Source: Zymoseptoria tritici IPO323 (taxonomy: Eukaryota > Ascomycota > Dothideomycetes > Mycosphaerellales > Mycosphaerellaceae). Taken from it: a stretch of 64,000 nt of DNA. Location: contig NC_018208.1 of NCBI RefSeq assembly GCF_000219625.1, forward strand, positions 1,178,001 through 1,242,000. Direction: 5' to 3'. Positions 9,680 through 19,547 of the stretch are shown in pieces (within the stretch, counting starts at the first letter, position 1; the number at the start of each line of letters is the position of its first letter). The position numbers and the translations under genes were made by a program. Below the pieces are notes generated by a model that did not search any database, was not told where the DNA came from, and worked only from the letters and a program-made list of their open reading frames with translations.

Positions 9680-11077
9680 TCAAACAGCATCTTCCCCCAG
9701 ACCATCAACTTGCAGTTGGCATTTCATCTGCCGAATCCTCGCCTCAAGGACCTTTTGTTTCTGTTCCTCCAATTGAGTGTCCAATGATGCCAGAGCCAAA
9801 TCACGCTGCAAGGCAGCGGCACGATCGCTGTCCGAGAGTGACCTGGCGCCAGTCGCCTGGACGGCCGGTGAGGGAAGCGAATGGCTTCTGCCGGGAATCA
9901 TCGTGGCTTTATTATCTGTGGCTGGCAACGAGATCGAAGCTGGCTGTGACTGGGAAGCGGGTCGCGGATGGCCGCTGCTCGGTGTTGAGGATGAAGGATC
10001 GAACTGCGCTGCTGGCGCAATAGTCGAGCAGACTGGTGTAGAGGTCGGACCTGGCCGAATCTGAGAAGCTGACACCGGTTGGGCAACGCTTGAGCTTGGG
10101 ATGAATGATGAGGGGCCGCGTTGCGCTGCTGGCGGCACCGTAGAGGCTCTGTCCTACGAAGCGTTGGATGAAGACTTTCGTCCGAGAGATACAGGGGATC
10201 TCAAGACGCTGGAAGACTTCTCCACACCACGAGAGCCGGCAGTCGATTTGCTCGGTGTGAGTATTATCGTAGAAGCGGTAGAAGACTGGCTCAAGCACCT
10301 CGAAGCGATGTTGCTAGAGAATGCAGGAGCCGAGAGTCCGTGCTGCACAGTGGATGATTCGCCAGCCGAGGACTTCGCGTACACAGGCAGGGAAGATCGA
10401 GCGGTTTTGGAGGATGCTGTCGATTTGCTGGCCTTCGGGACCGGCGAAACTGATCTAGCAGATCGGGTCGAACATGCGGGAGCCGGGTCTTCTGGCTGGA
10501 GACGACCAACACACACCGAGATCGCCCTTAGCAGCATAGAATTGGCGTTGATCGGATTTTCGGGAAATGGTTTGTTGGGAGGACGATGGGCGCGTGGTAC
10601 ACAATACCAGTATGGGTGATCTTCGCCGGTGACTTCGTGAATTTCTCGGATCAATTCTTGACGAATCTCCACGATGGACTCTTTACAGTCTGCAGCAGGC
10701 TTGTGAACGAACCCGATCTCCTTCTTCGTACTCTTGATGTATGCCTCCCAGTCGTGGCGTGATATGGTATACTGACTTATTGTTTGTCCGGGCTGAACGC
10801 CTGCCTTGGTTGAGGAGATTGTCTTGGTCTGGGCACCCAACGGCTTGACTCCAGAGGTTAGAGGCTGGGAGCTTTGCAGAGAACGTCTTGCGCTTCTGCG
10901 GCAGGGGCGTGGTCCTGACAAAGAGCTCGTCATCGTCGTTGCCATCCCGCGCTCGCTTCGCGCCTTTCGAAGCTTCAGCGTTGACCATTGGCACCGAAGT
11001 TGGCGCGGATTTGGTGACAGGTGTGATACCTGACGCTCATTAGCCGGAACATTCGTCGTTGATGTGGATTCAGGCAT
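9680..11077 (-). CDS. Interrupted family-B paralogue (possible pseudogene or intron-containing gene)
   Basis: The minus strand carries a long frame from 11077 to an in-frame TAG at 10154-10156. The same frame resumes at once and stays open to 9680. The first part has the family-B core (RQELIREIHEVTGEDHPYW, then VPRAHRPPNKPFPENPINANSMLLRAISVCV), comparable with the genes at 15339 and 17023. The last part has a charged helix (LASLDTQLEEQKQKVLEAR) where the paralogues also end in a charged helix. A frame-preserving 132-bp intron at 10061-10192 (GTATCT...TTCTCAG) would remove the stop; otherwise it is a nonsense mutation. Around 10683-10994 another minus frame (GNDDDELFVRTTPLPQKRKT) also looks coding, so the upstream exon structure is unresolved. 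Confidence 0.45.
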
Positions 11078-11857
11078 ATCTCACGAGTGATCTTCTTCGC
11101 ATTTTGTACAGTGAATTTGGCCTCTGCTGCTGCAACAGCCTGCATAATGTCCGCAAGGCGAGGTCTGCAAGCTCGATACAGCGCCTGCAAGCCTAGTAAT
11201 ACGCCCCTGGGGATCAGATCTGAAGGTAAAGTGATCGCGACGGTATGAGCTAGAACCTGCTGTTATGTGGATTGAGAAGGTCGGGACAAGAATCGCAGTA
11301 CATTATATTCGGGGAACAAACAGCGCTGTTCGTTTCTCGCAGTCACGAATGGAAAGGGCGCACCTACCAAGACGTAGATGAATGTAGCGAACAGAGATGC
11401 AGCAGGGGCACTGCGACTACCCGCGATTCCCAGAATTACCTCAACATGGCATTTCGCGATGTGGAGCGGTCTTCGTCTGCGACGAAGAGCTCTGCTGAGA
11501 GCGGTCAGTATTCGTTGCTGAATTAGAAAGAACGGACCATCGAAAGCCAAGCTCTTCAAAAACTCGGAGTTTTGAAAAGGCGAACGGCGTGTGCTCGCCC
11601 AGAGTGACCCACTTTGAGCTGTGGCTACCCGTGTCCAGCCTGCTCGACTTGTCGGATGGTGCAGCGAAGGACCTCACCATTGCAGAGAGAGCTTCGTTTG
11701 AGTCATTGGAGATGCAGAACGGGCGAAAGAGGATCAATGGCCAGGGGTGATCTGTGCACTCTGCATCAGAGACATCGCGAACTCTTGCCTCTCTTGTCAA
11801 AACCGTGCAAAGCAAACGGCAACCAGAACATCATCGGTCGAAATCGAAAGGTGAGGA
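11078..11857. other. region with no resolved gene
   Basis: About 780 bp. A short minus-strand frame near 11030-11190 could be an upstream exon of the interrupted family-B gene (it contains ITREICLNPHQRRMFRLM). The rest shows nothing I recognise. Confidence 0.3.
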
Positions 11858-12497
11858 TTAGGACGAGCGTGGATGGTTCCGACTGTGGGATCGTTCGCGA
11901 ACACGAAAAGAGGTTCCAAATCCATTGTCGACGCCTTCAACTCCTTGGTGGTATGGTATGTACACGACACCTGATATCAGTTCTTTTGCAGATCCGCATT
12001 CCCATTCAACTATTTCGTTACGTTCCCTGGAGTCACGGCGTACGTTGGCCTGACGAAGCTGTGTTCCGGAAGGGTCAGTCGTAGTGTCCTTGCGCAGATT
12101 CCTCAATTCCACCTCTGCCACATACCGGTCTCCATAGTATACAGGTGCCGCCTTGCCCAAAAGCTCCTCCTCCATCTTCTGCTGCGCATAGTGTCTCCGC
12201 ACCGCATCGCGATCCTCCTCGGCTTGTAGTAGGGGAATAAGGTGGATGCGCGACCACATCTTCTCTCGCGCCAATTCGCTGTTATCCAATGTCAGCTCCT
12301 CTTGATTGTATATCCTCCTGAAAGAGCTTCCCGACGTACTTCTGCTCTCTGATGCCCTTTCCGACTTTGTAGAACCCGTAGGTCATGACACCGGCCACTC
12401 CGAGGAGGTAGTAGGCAGGTCGGAAGCCACGAACGGGTAGGTTTCGGCGGTATTGGACTGGCTCGTAGCCGCCGGTCGGCGGCATATCCTGAGGCAT
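11858..12497 (-). CDS. Complex I accessory subunit GRIM-19/NDUFA13
   Basis: Exon 1 (12497-12340) encodes MPQDMPPTGGYEPVQYRRNLPVRG..., a single TM (AYYLLGVAGVMTYGFY) and KGIREQ. A 61-bp intron (GTACGT...AACAG, 12339-12279) leads to NELAREKMWSRIHLIPLLQAEEDRD. This is the diagnostic GRIM-19 sequence. The protein is a single-pass inner-membrane subunit of respiratory complex I. Exon 2 stays open to 11858, giving 192 residues against about 130-145 usual for the family. The last 60 or so residues look unlike the family, so a further intron or an earlier natural end is possible. The gene is divergent from NOP56. Confidence 0.82.
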
Positions 12498-12809
12498 GAT
12501 TGCGGTTGCGCCTGCGCGGTGTTGTCGTGGTGTATTGAGCTGTCCCAGAGGTGTTGTCCAATGGTGGAGGTACTCTGGTATGGACAAGATGTGCTTGGCA
12601 GCGGAGCCCAATGAAGGCAAGCGCGATGGTGGCTAGCGCGGCTCGAACTTCGAGCTTTTTCGTCAAGCACGAGAAGAATTCCAAGCTGCCCATGCGGAGC
12701 GATTGAGACCGTCTGATCCACCATCACCACACCGAAATACCCGCCAGCAACACGCCGCTGATAGACCTATACCCTCGATAACACTGCGCCGAGCAGTACA
12801 CCCGCCGCC
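12498..12809. promoter_or_regulatory. shared divergent promoter of GRIM-19 and NOP56
   Basis: A 312-bp interval between the two start codons. No clear TATA box was seen. Confidence 0.4.
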
Positions 12810-14501
12810 ATGTCGGTCGACTACCTCCTCCACGAGTCCTCTGTGGGCTACGCCATTTTCTCCGTCAAGCTCCCATCTGATACCGTTGGTGCTCGCCTGA
12901 AGGAAGTACAAGATGCGCAGACCGATCTCGCTCGATTCGGAAAGATGGTGCAGCTGGTCTCCTTTGCACCTTTCCAGGGCGCCGGACAAGCATTGGAGAA
13001 CGCAAACGACGTCTCTGAGGGCATCATGAGCGACTACTTGCGCACTGTGCTGGAGGCCAACCTTCCCAAAGCGAGCAAGAAGAACAAGATCACTATTGGT
13101 GTCGGCGACAAGGGTCTTGCAGGAAGCGTCAAGGCTGGATTCACTGGCATTGAGTGCGAGACTCCGGAAACCAGCGAGCTGGCCGCCGACCTTCTCAGAG
13201 GACTGCGTCTGCACGCCGAGAAGCTGCTCAAGAACTTGCAGACGGGCGATATCTCTCGCGCTCAGCTTGGTCTTGGTCACGCCTACTCCCGCGCTAAGGT
13301 CAAGTTCAGCGTGCAGAAGAACGACAACCACATCATCCAGGCTATCGCAACGATTGATCACCTCGACAAGGCTGTCAACACTTTCTCCATGCGTGTTCGC
13401 GAATGGTACGGCTGGCATTTCCCGGAGCTCATCAGGATTGTGAGCGAGAACCAGAAATACGCACAATGCGCACTTTACATCGGTGATAAAAAGACTTTGA
13501 CGGAGGACAGCCTACACGATTTGGCCAAAATCGTGGATGACGATGAGAGCACCGCAAAGGCCATCATCGAGGCCGCACGAGTGTCTATGGGTCAGGACCT
13601 TGGTGAGAGCGACATGGAGAATGTCATGATGTTTGCGAAGCGCACTGCCAGTTTGGCCGCATACCGCAAGTCGCTGGGCGCCTACCTGGTCGCAAAGATG
13701 GGCATTGTCGCACCCAATTTGGCCGCGCTCATCGGCGAGACCGTTGGCGCTCGTCTTATCTCCCACGCTGGCTCGCTCACCAACCTGGCCAAATACCCTG
13801 CCTCGACTGTCCAAATTCTCGGAGCTGAGAAGGCGCTCTTCCGCGCGCTGAAGACCAAGGGCAACACTCCCAAGTACGGTCTGATTTACCACTCTTCGTT
13901 CATCGGCAAGGCTGGCCTCAAGAACAAGGGCCGCATTTCTCGTTTCCTCGCCAACAAGACCTCGATCGCATCAAGAATCGACAACTTCAGCCAGGCACCG
14001 ACGAGGAAATTTGGCGAGGCCCTTCGCGCTCAGGTTGACGAGAGACTACGATTCTACGCCGAGGGTGTGAACCCAACGAAGAACGCCGACGCAATGGTAC
14101 GATCGAAGACAGTCAGACGTCGAACATGATGATGCTAACAACTTTCACAGAAAGCCGCAATGGACGCCGTACTTGGCGATATCAATGTTGAAGATCCTAC
14201 CGCCGAGGTCGAAGGTGCTCCAGGTGTCACCGCACAAGCAGCTGAGCAAAAGGCACGCAAGGAGAAGAAGAGCAAGAAGTCGAAGACTGAGGACGCCGAG
14301 ATGGAGGACGTGGACACCGCCAAGGAGAACAAGAAGAAGCGCAAGTCTACCGCCGACGAGATGGAAGTTGACGAGGAGAAGATTGAGAAGAAGCTCAAGA
14401 AGGAGAAGAAGGAGAAGCGCAAGTCAGCAGGAGATCTCGCGAATGGCACCGTACCTGATGAGCAGATCAAGAAGAAGAAGAAGAAGAGCAAGGCGGAATA
14501 G
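12810..14501 (+). CDS. NOP56: NOP56, box C/D snoRNP core protein
   Basis: Exon 1 (12810-14096) and exon 2 (14151-14501) encode 545 residues. The protein is very similar to yeast Nop56/Sik1. It has the N-terminal domain (LVSFAPFQGAGQALENANDVSEG), the coiled-coil/Nop domain with RAQLGLGHAYSRAKVKFSVQ and EWYGWHFPEL, the NOP signature GARLISHAGSLTNLAKYPAST, and GNTPKYGLIYHS. Exon 2 supplies the lysine/glutamate-rich (KKE/KKx) tail typical of Nop56. The protein acts in the nucleolus with Nop58, fibrillarin and Snu13 in 2'-O-methylation and pre-rRNA processing. The intron is 54 bp and falls exactly at the junction of the globular part and the charged tail. Confidence 0.96.
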
Positions 14502-15169
14502 GTTCGTGATGATTGGAAATGTTGAATGCGGAGTTCAGGGTGTTCGAGGTGCTCGGGGCGTTCTTTGCGGTGAGTGTACCGTCAATCGGAAAGGTGGTCT
14601 GTTCGCTATATACTGTACAGCTGAAGGAGGCCAATCAATCAACTCGCTTTTCAAAACCGGCCAGCTGGAGCGAACCTCTGTGGGTTGCCGTACCGCTCAT
14701 CGGTCGTCCACCCATCTGGAACAGAGCCTGCGGACCGTGTATATTCCGTTCGTTGACTGGACTTGGCATGCAGTGGGTATGTATGTCGCCTGCCGTCCGC
14801 CCGCTGAACTATCCATCTCAGGGCTCTCACGTATTGGCGACCGATTACGTCTGGTCAACCCGGCGCTCGTGCAAGACGCCAATGCTCACGCACGTCCGCC
14901 TTAGCTTCGCGCCGGAAGCTCCACGATGATGCACCTTCAGATGAACGACGTGCATGTTTGCCGCTGTCTCAGCCTCGTTCTGGGATACTTCGGCCTGAGA
15001 GGCTGAGACATCGCGATATGGCGGTGTAGTGTTCGTGGAGGTTGGTCTTAGAGCTTCGTTGGCTGTTGCAGCATGTCGTCTGCAAGACATGCTGCGAGAC
15101 ATGCTGCTGGAATTGAAGGTCTCAGAGCGGCAAACATCTGGAGGAAGAGCAGAGCGCCACCGCTCAGGG

Positions 15170-15177
15170 CATAAATA
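15170..15177 (+). promoter_or_regulatory. TATA-like box upstream of the family-B gene at 15339
   Basis: CATAAATA about 165 bp upstream of ATG 15339 and just before the duplicated leader sequence. Confidence 0.4.
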
Positions 15178-15183
15178 GTGCCG

Positions 15184-15311
15184 GTTCCTCCTGCTAACTA
15201 CCCAGCTCTCTATTCTCGAGACATCGAGCAGGACACCTTTACAACGCCGTTCCTTCCTGCTAAGAACCTAGTTCTCTACTCTCCCGACACGAAGGACACC
15301 ATTACAACGCT
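15184..15311 (+). repeat. Two imperfect tandem copies of a ~64-bp leader unit
   Basis: Unit 1 (15184-15248) and unit 2 (15249-15311) both begin GTTCCT and CCTGCTAA, continue through a CTCTCTA-like segment, and end GACACC then TTACAACGC. They differ by substitutions and small indels. The repeat lies between a TATA-like box and the start codon, so it is probably transcribed leader. Confidence 0.6.
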
Positions 15312-15338
15312 ACTAAAATCATCCAACCGGCGAGCACC

Positions 15339-16369
15339 ATGCAAACGCTTTCGGAAGCAGCAGGAGAAGTGCCTACTTGTATCGTGATCGATGACAACGA
15401 CAAGGACGGTACGTTAAAGGGCGTATGGCCGCCCATCATGAATCGTGTACTGAGCATGCAATAGTCGAACAAGGAACGACCCCTTCGTTGCGAACCTCTT
15501 CAGACCAGCACAAATTGCCAAAAGTCCATCGTCCGCTATCAACTATCATCCGCAAGGCCGAGTTCGTCATCGACGGGGACATCTGGACGGACCACCTCTC
15601 CCATCAGAAGAAGAACAGTTTAAAGCACATGCCGTACGCTGCATGTGGGCCGTCCTCTCAGCGGAAACGGGACGAGGTGATCAACGACATCAACTTCATT
15701 ACCGGCGAAACGTCCAAGCGGGCCTGGTTCACGTGTATTCCGCTGCGATTCCGTCCCGCCAAAGTTCCTGAGGATGCTAAGGATTGCAGTACGGCTTTAC
15801 TGCAGGACATCCTCTTCTGTCTTGAAAGGACCAACGACAGACGCAAGTTAGCCGAGCAGACGGCCAAGCTTGCGGCCGCTCGTAGGCCATCGAGTAAGCA
15901 CGAGTCGCCTGTTACAACACAAAGTGTACCGCCGCCTGCCAAGATGCACGAAGCGCACTCCCAGCGCCTGTCAACACTGAAACAAAGCGATACCCGAGGA
16001 AGCTCCAGTGTCAATGCTGAGCGGGTCGAGCAGCCAGAACACTCGGAACAGCCAGATAGTCGCAAGCGGAAACATGAGGACGATGACATAAGTGCATCAA
16101 AGAAGCTCGACACAGGCTTACGAGTCCCAGCCAGGATCCAGACATCTGAAGATGCGGCGATACAACGCAAAAAGAATGAAGCAGGCTTAGCCATTATGCG
16201 ACTGGAGGCTAAAGTGAAGAGCTTGGCGAGAACGGGTGGGAGTTCGGAGGAGCACAAGGAGAGCAAGGCCGAACTGACAGTTTTGAAGCTGGACTTTGCG
16301 TTGAAGTATGGCATGAATGAGTATGCGATGTGGAGAGACCAGATGGTCCTTCAGATGTCTTCGGATTGA
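15339..16369 (+). CDS. Unrecognised family-B protein (copy B1) with a SUMO-interacting-motif-like start
   Basis: Exon 1 (15339-15408) and exon 2 (15465-16369) join in phase 1 across a 56-bp intron (GTACGT...ATAG), giving 324 residues. Exon 1 encodes CIVIDDNDKD, a hydrophobic core followed by acids, as in SUMO-interacting motifs. The core region (FITGETSKRAWFTCIPLRFRPAKVPEDAKDCSTALLQ, then FCLERT) is shared with copy B2. So is the C-terminal helix beginning NEAGLAIMRLEAKVKSLA and ending in YAMWRDQMVLQMS. The middle is polar and probably disordered, with basic stretches (SRKRKHEDDD) that could serve as nuclear localisation signals. No named domain is recognised. Confidence 0.68.
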
Positions 16370-17022
16370 GCTTGGGAATGAGATCTTGTCGGTCTTTGTG
16401 AAAGGCCGCCATATCGATATTGTGGCTGCGTAGGTAAGTATGGAGCTGGTTCAAGACGTTCCACGGTACATCGGACTTACGTGCATCTACCTTAAAGTGC
16501 TCCAGATAGGAAGAGCTGACCTCAGCATCGACTGTCCCCTACCTGGATCCATGCTGAGATCCGAGCTCCATAGCGTATCAAGCTGCCCGACTATCACCTC
16601 ATCGGGAGATCCGCGGACCTCACTGCTGTCGATGATCTGTCTCCACGCCGGGTTGATCCGGCCTATGCCTCGAAGCTGCACTGCGAGTTACTCCGTACAT
16701 GATTTTGCCGCCTCGAACAAAGCCAATTCCATGCTTGCGGCTCGGTCAGCCATTTCAAGAGCAATCAGCTCGATGGTTTGTTTCTTTTGTGTCCATCTTG
16801 CATGGTAGATCTTGCTTTACGGGTACACGCAGTGTCTCTTTCTTTACCGCAGGCGGCAAGCTTGAAAGGGGCAAACATCGAAGTCACCGACAAGTGCCGT
16901 TGTTCGAAATCAAAACCTACAACAAATCTCACAGACCGTTCGTATGCGAACAGAACATCCTCACGGCATCCGAAGTCCAGAGATATTTACTGTAAGCCCC
17001 AACATCGTCAATCGGAGCAAGT
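16370..17022. other. intergenic, nothing recognised
   Basis: About 650 bp between the two adjacent family-B genes. No TATA-like box at the usual distance and no RNA gene was seen. Confidence 0.35.
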
Positions 17023-18046
17023 ATGGCGTTTGCACCGGTTGGAAACGATAGCGACTACGATGAACTCGCGGGCGATTCGAAGGGTTTCGGTGAGATGAGC
17101 TGCAAGATTTATGTGCTCGTAGCAGTCTACTAACCATCGTGCAGCTCGACCGACCTCATCATCGATCCTTTCAGCCAGACGCGACACTCACAAAGATGAC
17201 GGACCCGAGCCGGCTGTGGGCTACAAATTCGATCCGGTCATGTACGAACAAGTGTGGAAAGACCATATGAAACAACGCCCCACTCCAAGACAAAGGTACA
17301 ATCACTCAGCGTTTGAGGAATTGAGCGACAACTCCAAGCACCAAAGACGTCGTCAGAAGGAGGCAATCGACAAGCTTACTGGGCGAGACTGTACGCTTTC
17401 GTACTCCAATCACATCCCAAGAGCATACCGACCAGTGGATCTTCCGAGGTATGCAGAGGACTGCAGTGGAGACTTGCTCAAAGTCATTGCCTTTTGTCTT
17501 CGGAATACCAAGAAGATCCGCAAGAAGGGAGAAAAGGTCTCCAAGAGCGGAAATTCTGCAGCCGAGCGTGAGCATATGCCGGCCAAGAAGACTTCGAGTA
17601 AGCAAGAGATATTGTCTCTGACCCGATTGGTACCAGCACCGATGAAGGAGCAAGACGCTCCATCAAAATCGCAAAATTCTGTCAAGAGCAGCAGGCGCCT
17701 TGACAGTCCTGAGAATGCTGTGACCTCTCCACCAACGATTGACACTGAAAATCGCAAGAGGAAGCTCATGGTTTTCAAGTGGGGAACGTCGACTAGCAGT
17801 GATGCGAGACCACAAGATCCAGTTGTGAGGAACAGAGATGCTGTGGATGAGCGCAAAAAAGAGGAAGCAGGATTGGCTATCATGTCATTGGAGGCCGAAT
17901 TGAAGAGGCTGGCAAAGACCAGCAGAGCCTCTGAGGAGTATCAGGAGAAGCAAGAGGCCTTGGTTGCTTCGAAGCTACGTTTTGGACATAGACATGGCAT
18001 GAAGTATGCACTGTGGAAAGAGTGGGTCATGCTTGAGATGTCTTGA
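17023..18046 (+). CDS. Unrecognised family-B protein (copy B2), 322 residues
   Basis: Exon 1 (17023-17089, MAFAPVGNDSDYDELAGDSKGF) and exon 2 (17145-18046) join in phase 1 across a 55-bp intron, the same arrangement as B1. Shared blocks are TGRDCTLSYSNHIPRAYRPVDLP, YAEDCSGDLLKVIAFCLRNT, EEAGLAIMSLEAELKRLAKTSRASEEYQEKQEA, and the C-terminus KYALWKEWVMLEMS. The intron position, gene order and sequence all support tandem duplication with B1. The central part is Ser/Lys-rich with basic runs (RKRKLMVFK). The C-terminal helix could be a dimerisation coiled coil. Function is unknown and no catalytic motif is seen. Confidence 0.68.
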
Positions 18047-18254
18047 TCTTGGGTTTGAGATGCTCTCGGCCTTGCCCAATCGCCAGAGTGGTGGTGTCTT
18101 ACATATGGAGTCGGTTCGATACATTTCGTGCGTATGCTCCAGACAGTTGGTCTTACAGATGAAGCAGAAACGAAGGTCGTCAGTACAAGAGCAGGCCATT
18201 TCCTGCCTTTCACTCCAAACATCTGCAAACCTCCCCTCGAATCCAAAGTACACC

Positions 18255-18673
18255 ATGGCATCGAACTCTCTCACCTCCGTCTTGAAGGTCTCCAAGCAAC
18301 GACAGCCGAGCTCCGAAACGACTATCCGGTCCCTCCGCAGAAGAGGCTCAATCGATCTCCGTCCATCTGGAACAACAGGCATCGTCACTACAGTCGGCAA
18401 GACAGCAAGGTCAATCGCCACGAATGCTTCAACAACCTCAGTCTCCGATCCCAAGACGAGCGATTGACGGTTTTCAACGAGATTGAACAGGTCGTGGGCC
18501 GGGAAGTCCAATGGATCCGCGACCTTGGTCGGGCTCCTGGTATTGCGGTTCATCCTTTAGATCTGAGTCTGCCGTACTTGACGGCTCTGGCCAAGCTGTA
18601 CAAGGAGGTCAGTGGCGATGAGGTGAAGGCGTTTCACTTTCAACGATTGGCGGCTGCAAGGAATGCAGGTTGA
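18255..18673 (+). CDS. Possible small gene with unresolved frame (unrecognised)
   Basis: ATG 18255 sits in an optimal context (CACCATGG) and opens a Ser/Thr-rich frame that stops at 18467. An overlapping plus-strand frame then reads to 18673 with a protein-like sequence (RLTVFNEIEQVVGREVQW, LPYLTALAKLYKEVSGDE). A frame change through an intron or a frameshift would join them, but I could not find a convincing donor and acceptor. It follows the family-B pair in the same orientation and may be part of the same block. Confidence 0.3.
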
Positions 18674-19453
18674 CAACGCACACAGCTTTGTGCGAAGGAA
18701 ATCGAGGAAGCTATTAGCATCTGTGCCGAGGGAAGAAGACGATCTGGAAAAAAGAGCAGACCGGCCGACTCTTCGATCGATCATTGAATAGATCACGATC
18801 TGATCCATATCTCTGCCGGTCTGTCGGATCTTTGCTGTAGTCGAACGGCCCGGGAAGCCAGGAGTTTAGGGGAAGTGACGCGGGCATCTTGGTCCAGAAT
18901 GATTTGATCATGTAGCACTAGCAACAATAGCAAGATGCCAATGGAGCTCTAGGATAAAGTGCTCCGTTTTTGCTTATCGAGACATGCTCTATCTAGGCAT
19001 ATTGCAGACGGGCTTGTCAACAGATCGTTTTAACTGTAATCGCAAGTTTTTACAGCACTCGCGAACTCATAGAAGTAATGCCTGAATACGCCATCGCTCG
19101 TTTTATGTTATCGTTGGAGGACAGCTCATCGCATCGATCGTTCGAATGTGAACGCTATTTCTGGGCCTAAGCAGGGATATCTCTCTCATGGTCACGATGA
19201 TCTCGCAGCTCGTCGACGTTGATTTGATCGATACAGCAGCTCAATGTAAAGTAGTGGGCGTGTCAAACGTAGTATTCGTGGCCTCCCGAAGATCCACGGT
19301 GTCGGGCCAAACATGCTCTACCCTTGAATTGTTTTACGGACATATATTATACAAATCACACCCTGGGAACCAATCAGCTATTAGGAGCCAAGCTCCTATA
19401 TCCTCTCAATAGCTCAGGTACACGGCAACGCCCCACACTTTGCAAAAATCAGT
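18674..19453. other. relatively AT-rich intergenic region, nothing recognised
   Basis: About 780 bp, visibly more AT-rich than its neighbours. A short perfect hairpin, AGGAGC-CAA-GCTCCT, lies around 19383-19397. No gene is supported. Confidence 0.35.
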
Positions 19454-19547
19454 CCTAACATCATTTTCAGCTGGAAGAGCGCCAGACTGTAATGGAATAT
19501 CCCCAAAGATCATCTGGATGTCCGCGGTTCGATCCCGCGTTGGGAGA
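19454..19547 (+). tRNA. Degenerate tRNA-Tyr (GUA) with a short intron
   Basis: The 3' two thirds fold as a tRNA. The anticodon stem is CCAGA (19482-19486) with TCTGG (19513-19517). The loop carries GTA at 19489-19491 and a 19-nt intron just after it, as expected for eukaryotic tRNA-Tyr. The T arm is CGCGG-TTCGATC-CCGCG, followed by TTGGGAG and a discriminator A at 19547. A T-run follows near 19553. The D loop AGCTGGAAGAGC is good, but the 5' acceptor strand and first half of the D stem do not pair (CTCCCAA would be needed). It is therefore more likely a decayed copy than a working gene. Confidence 0.5.

Larger units (their letters stand above)
14502..15338. other. intergenic and 5' leader of the family-B gene at 15339
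   Basis: About 840 bp. CATAAATA at 15170-15177 is a TATA-like box. A 65-bp imperfect tandem duplication occupies 15184-15311. A short AGACATGCTGC direct repeat lies near 15085-15110. No gene is supported here. Confidence 0.4.

Noticed and set aside
14135..14491. Minus-strand Phe/Ser-rich frame
   Set aside because: It is the complement of the lysine-rich tail of NOP56; repetitive AAG codons keep the opposite strand open.
3093..18673. Secondary-metabolite gene cluster
   Set aside because: No backbone synthase, P450, transporter or pathway regulator is present among the unrecognised genes.
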